A DNA stretch of 64,000 nt, from NCBI GenBank assembly GCA_013398175.1, contig VZRZ01000394.1, positions 559,309-623,308 on the forward strand, written 5' to 3'. The notes under the pieces are model-generated. The model had not been told where the DNA came from. It was given only the letters and a program-made list of their open reading frames with translations, and made no database searches. Both the position numbers and the translations under genes were made by a program. The DNA is from Climacteris rufus. Taxonomy: Eukaryota; Chordata; Aves; Passeriformes; Climacteridae. Of this stretch, positions 59,366 to 64,000 are shown one piece after another; the stretch's first letter is position 1; each line of letters begins with the position of its first letter.

Positions 59366-62015
59366 AAAAGCTCTGCAATGTACTAAAATAAAAATACAAC
59401 CCCCATTTAGTTAGTGACCTGTACTGAGCCTGAAGTTGTGCTCCGTACAGCAAATGCAAGGCACTGTCAGCAGAGAGTCTGTCAAAATCAGTTTGCAACA
59501 GCATGAAATTAGAGAATATTTGCATTTGTCTTTCTATGGTCTCTAGTAATTGATGGCTTACTATTATGATATAGTTATCATTTATAATTATCAACAGCTT
59601 GAGGAGCAAGAAGGGATTAAAGCAAGACTGCTGAACATGGTAAGTTTTGGTTGGCAAATCAGTTAAGTGAGGTCTGAATATCCCCACATCCAAACATGCT
59701 GACACATCTCAGAGTTTTTGGTGCCTGATGCTGCCCTGGTGCAGTGCTGGGAGACCTTGTGGCCAAACATCACCTTTAGTCACACAGAGATCTTCGGTCA
59801 GCTCAGATGGAGGCTCAGGATTGCACTAACTTGAGGCAACACATCTGGGGTGTTGTGCAAGTAAATACTGAATCCCAGGTGCTGAGAAACTGACCCCACT
59901 TTTCTGAAGTATTTGAACTGGCTTTTTGGACTGGTATCTCCTTTCCTGGCACAGCAGGTCCTGAGAACCTGCCTTTCCCTCTTTGAATATGCACACAGAG
60001 TAAACCCAAAGGTTGCTGCAAGAAGGTTGGCTCTTTGCTTCTTTTATGAACTCTTTCCCATACATATGCATGTGTTTGTGTGCAAAATTTATGTATAGTT
60101 GTTGGTCTAATGATGGATGTATGTCAGTGAGAACCAGGGCTGGTGGATGGCTGTGCTGAAGGGATTTTGAACGCTATCCTGGAGGTGCTGTGCATTATGC
60201 ACCATCCCCATTTAATAAGAACTTATGCATCCAGGATGACTAGAGTTGTCTGGCTGCAACAGATTGTGTTTGGGGCATTTGAAGCTGTGGGACTGCTGTT
60301 CCACATCCCCACCTTGGTTATCCTCAGTACTGAAGGAACAAGGGAGAAACCCCTGAGAGGAAAACTCCAGATTATTCACCGAATGACAGCATGTCACCAA
60401 ATAAAAAGAGAAAGTATGAAAAGCAGGTCATGCCTGTCATCCTCAGCGCGAATCCCCTCTGATGCTGACAGCCCTCATTTCCCGATTTGCACAGCCAGTT
60501 CCCTTTCCTTGCGGGATAATTAACAGCCAGGCTGGGCGACGTCTGACCGGGATCTCTGCCCCAGGGTCACCCACACTGGGTCACAGATGTCCTGCCTGTG
60601 CTGCAGGAGGAGGACCCTGCCCTGGGGAAGGCTCTCCAGATGATGCAGGGGTCTCCTGCCATGCACCACCTTTTCCCTGCTTTATTGGCCAGGCTGGAAG
60701 GAGATGGGGAGATCAAGCAAAAACACCATCTCAGTGTTAATAAAACAGGTAAAGCCTTATATCTTGATGTACAGTTATGGGTATTTAAACCAGCCCTACC
60801 ACTCAATCTCTGGTTTTGAGAGATTTAAAGCCAGGCCTAGCTCATGACATGACTACACATCCTAGTGGAGAAAGGTCTTTTGAATCAACCTTGAGCTCAG
60901 TGGAACCGTCTTGAGAAGTTATCTTACCTCACATTTCATCTTCACCTCTGGAAATACATCACCCTTGTTCTGAAAGTCACACTCTTCTGGTCTGCACAAA
61001 CCAGGTTCTTCCATGGGAAGAGAGCTGAACTGAAAAAATCTCATCTCCTTTTGTCACCGGTACTGCTAACGAGCCCATTGGTGTGAGGATGGACACGGCC
61101 CCTTCCTGGTCAGCAGACACATGTAATGCACATTTAATGCATGACCAGCCCCTGAGCAAAGGGGTTGCTTTAATAAACTGGAAAGGTGTTGATGAAAGTA
61201 GTATTTTGGCAGAGAAAGTACTCATGCCAAAATGCCCTGAAAATTTATGTTTTGCTAAAAGTCATACTTAGTTTTGAAAAAGCGGGAAATTCACAACAAT
61301 CTATTTTGACATTCCCTACAAAAAAAAAAAAAAAAGTCTTTAATTTGCAATTTTTTCTTAAAGCTTAAGACAAACATGTAATATAAACTCTGTCACAGTC
61401 AATGTATTTCAGTTTTTCCAAATGTTTGGTCTTGAATTTTAAAATGTGAAATGCCTTTTACCAAGCAGGGCCCAGGACAAAAAGAAGGCAAGAAACCCTG
61501 AGAGAATGAGAATTTAATTTCTTCCATATCCTCTTTCTGTGGCCTAATCTTACAAGGGTCAGCTGTGTTTTGGGAAGATAGTGCTGCTGTAGCTGTGTCT
61601 TCCCATTCTTGGTCACAAACCATCTCAGCCTTGGGGTGATGCACAGCTTCCCCAGACTCCTTCACCACTGACTGCCTAGCACGGGACAGGAGGTAGGTGA
61701 GTGAAACTCATGTGGGCTGAGCCAAGATCAGTTTTGCTCTGCAAATTTAAATATTTTGAAAAATCTCTTATTTTACACGTTCCCCTGGTCTGGGCACATG
61801 ATACATTCTTATTGTTGTATAAGAATACATAAGATGCTCTTATTATTTATATATGAGACAAACCTGTAGCTTCAGGGCTTGATTTTTCAGCTCAGGTAGC
61901 AAATGCTGAGGGTGATGGATCCAACACCAGGCACTGGCTGTGTTGATGGCCATCACAACAGGGGTGCCAGATGCATCATTACAGTACCCTCTGGCAGCAC
62001 ATCAGCAGCTGCACG
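59366..62015. other. Single-copy DNA, nothing recognised
   Basis: Includes an A16 run (61320-61335) and AT-rich sequence around 59560-59600 and 61740-61860. No gene or repeat family recognised. Confidence 0.5.
61320..61335. repeat. Poly-A run (16 nt)
   Basis: An uninterrupted A16 preceded by CATTCCCTAC. No retroposed body recognised. Confidence 0.9.
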
Positions 62016-62019
62016 AGTG

Positions 62020-62290
62020 TACAGGATTAGTAATAAATCAAACACATCCTGTGAACATTGTTGCAGGATATGATTAATTTCCACGTACGCCAAGAGTGCA
62101 GTGAGCCAGCTCCTCAGTTACTATAAAGCTGCCGAACGTTTTACTTCAGGATTTGGCTTGGTATTTGCTCACTTGAGACTCACAGCCAGTTTGCCCATAT
62201 CAGCATGTATTATATTGGCTTCGCTGTTCAAGGTCAGATCCTGGTAAAATCTGCAAATTACAGCAAAGGAAGTTTGCCTTGAAGCAATGG
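62020..62290. promoter_or_regulatory. Candidate conserved non-coding element
   Basis: A block with GATTAGTAATAAATCAAACA near 62027, ATATGATTAATTTCC near 62068 and TATATTGGCTTCGC near 62211. It is balanced in composition, rich in homeodomain/FOX-like cores and free of repeat signature. Inferred from sequence character only. Confidence 0.24.
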
Positions 62291-62968
62291 ACAGAGATTA
62301 ATGAGAGTTGCTTTGCATGCAATTGCATTCCAGAAAAATATATACAATTAGTACATCTTGGGGAAAGGGAGCTTGCACAGGTCCAAGCAACAAATCTGAA
62401 AGCCAGAAGGGACTACAGCAGACAAAGCCACTGCACAAATGTGCAGACAGAAGTAAATGACACTATATTTCCAACACCTGTTGCAACATCCCAGGGAAAA
62501 ACCTGACAGAATAGACTCCTCCACTTCTGCTCCTCACCCTACCTAAAAGCCCATATCACCCTCTGCCTGGGGAAGCAGCCAAACTGACCCAGCTCTTCAT
62601 CAGCCTGGTGTAAATCAGCAGTAAACTCACTGTCATAATTCACATTTATGCCTGCATAAACATGGACAGAATTCAGCCTGTTAGTATTTGTGCATTTATC
62701 ATCCCTCCATCCTATCCCCAGACTGACCCTGGGCCTGCAAGGGAAATGGGGCTGTTGCAGCCTGTTGTAGGTGAAACACCCGAGGTGGAAGATCCTAATA
62801 TCCCTCTGCAGCATGGCTGAAAGAAGACAAGAGTCAAAGAGCCACTCCTGGAGATCTGTGGGGTGGAAAACCTATTGTTTGGGGTGCAACTCAATTCAGA
62901 CTGTGTTTTCCTGATGCTTGGGTTGTAATGACATGATTATGTCCCTGCTGAATTGTTGGCCTTTACAG

Positions 62969-63192
62969 TGTTTGGATTTCCTGGTGACTCCATTGTGAAG
63001 GGCCCCATTCACTCAGGAGTGTTTACCCAGCTGCAGGAGCTTCTCCAGAGCCGCCGTGCTCAGGAGCTGGACAGAGAACCACGGATTGTGGGAAAGAAAA
63101 AAGCAATAAGCTCAAAAAGAATAAACCTAAGAAGAAATCATGCTGGAAATTGTTTATTTGCTATGGGATTGCCTAATTCCATGGGTGAGCAG
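62969..63192 (+). other. Candidate coding exon, 224 bp, unidentified
   Basis: An acceptor GTTGGCCTTTACAG ends at 62968. The frame then stays open to a consensus donor GAGCAG|GTGAGC (exon end 63192), giving 75 codons including the split first one and ending in phase 0. An alternative donor ATGG|GTGAGC ends the exon at 63184. The translation starts VFGFPGDSIVKGP and includes a plausible amphipathic stretch FTQLQELLQSRRAQELDREP followed by a basic region. I recognise no family. Chance is a live alternative. Confidence 0.16.
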
Positions 63193-63544
63193 GTGAGCAG
63201 TGAGCAGGTGCTCTTTTTGGGAGCAGTGCACTCGGGGACTCTTCATTACCTTTTCAGGACAAAATCATATTGGTGGCCCCAAAAAATATGCTATTTTTTA
63301 GCACTCAGATGATTCAGTAAATTTGAGCAACTGAAGGAAATGCAGCATTGGTGTCTGGATTCCCATCCAGTCTTTAGTGAAAGTTAGGGAAAGGATTTCA
63401 ATTTAAGAACATCACTTCAGATTGCCTGGTGTGCAAGCAGGGGACTGCCCATCAACTAGAGAAGCTTCTAGCTGAGGACCAGGAGAGGGCCTGAATATCC
63501 TTTCCCTGGGGAACCTTTCTCTGAATAAGAGGATAAAAAGAGTA
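63193..63544. other. Single-copy spacer
   Basis: No gene recognised. It begins with the small GTGAGCAG-type repeat at 63185-63209. Confidence 0.5.
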
Positions 63545-63592
63545 CCCTAACCTTAATCCTAATTCCAACCCTAACACTGACCCTAACTTTAA
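63545..63592. repeat. Degenerate interstitial telomere-type repeat
   Basis: Eight hexamers in perfect 6-bp phase: CCCTAA, CCTTAA, TCCTAA, TTCCAA, CCCTAA, CACTGA, CCCTAA, CTTTAA. Three are exact vertebrate telomere units (C-rich strand) and most others differ at one or two positions. The CA microsatellite starts 6 bp later. Confidence 0.8.
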
Positions 63593-63598
63593 CCTTAT

Positions 63599-63624
63599 AC
63601 ACACACACACACACACACACACAC
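63599..63624. repeat. (AC)13 microsatellite
   Basis: Thirteen uninterrupted AC units directly to the right of the telomere-type tract. Confidence 0.97.
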
Positions 63625-64000
63625 GTCCTGCCTGTTCACACAATGCACAGAGCGTAGTGGTGGCCCCAGCCCCTTCCAGCCCAACTGTAATTCACACAAA
63701 CATTTAAGGCACAATGTGTACAGAAGCCTTGCACGTGCGTAGGGCCTTGCAGGGAGGTGCAAGGGCTCTTTTTTCTGCCTCCCACGAGCTGCAGGACAGC
63801 ACCCCAGACACTGAGTCGCGTCTGCCCACTCACCCACACGGGGAGACTGAGCGGAGCCTTTTAGCCCTTGCTCCAGAATGTGTGTAGAGGGACCTTAATG
63901 AGGAGAAGAAATCAAATAGTTTTAAGTCCATCTGCTTGGATCATGGGTAAATCTGTGGGCTGGAATATGGGGAAATTCCACAGGACTGGATTTCTCCTAG
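63625..64000. other. Single-copy DNA at the window edge
   Basis: Slightly raised CpG (about 63720-63840). No gene, repeat family or splice pattern that I can support. Confidence 0.45.

Noticed and set aside
1..64000. Bacterial-type systems (CRISPR, defence islands, operons, phage)
   Set aside because: No spaced direct repeats, ribosome-binding-site-led gene trains or prokaryotic gene families. CR1 and CpG-island features place the DNA in a vertebrate nucleus.

Overview
This window looks like vertebrate nuclear DNA, most probably from a bird. The evidence is five degraded CR1 non-LTR retrotransposon fragments, with ends resembling the avian CR1 3' end and its short terminal repeats, one probable MIR-type SINE relic, sparse repeats otherwise, CA/TG, AAT and CAG microsatellites, and one strong CpG island in a moderate-GC background. 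I see no bacterial, phage, plasmid or organellar features. I found no complete protein-coding gene, tRNA, rRNA, CRISPR array or multi-gene system. The longer stop-free stretches are either in GC-rich sequence poor in stop codons (44.8-46.1 kb) or show no family resemblance.

Layout. 1-25.7 kb: single-copy DNA with one CR1 fragment (4.5-5.0 kb), several AT-rich, motif-dense blocks that look like candidate conserved regulatory elements (2.2, 6.5-7.1, 9.5-9.7, 10.1-10.5, 15.3-15.8 and 20.4 kb), and two minus-strand exon-like open segments (11495-11620 and 283-407). 25.7-36 kb: a CR1 3' fragment on +, a recent 50-bp tandem duplication (33.25 kb) and two minus-oriented CR1 ends. 36-43 kb: a tiny CpG-dense patch (36.5 kb), a compact G-quadruplex motif (39.4 kb), a TG microsatellite and a double E-box (40.7 kb). 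43.9-45.7 kb: a GC-rich shelf leading into a CpG island, the best promoter candidate in the window. 46-64 kb: mostly single-copy DNA with a MIR relic, a perfect hairpin, an AAT microsatellite, a minus-oriented CR1 and a plus-strand exon-like segment (62.97-63.19 kb). It ends with a degenerate telomere-type (CCCTAA)n tract fused to a CA repeat (63.55-63.62 kb).

The simplest reading is an intergenic or large-intron region around the promoter of one gene that I cannot name. The island has a reasonable splice donor on each strand, so its direction is unresolved. The two exon-like segments to its left are both on the minus strand and both start at codon phase 0, which weakly favours a minus-strand gene running left from the island. 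This is an inference from splice-site patterns and reading frame only. The regulatory-element calls rest on composition and motifs, not on alignment.
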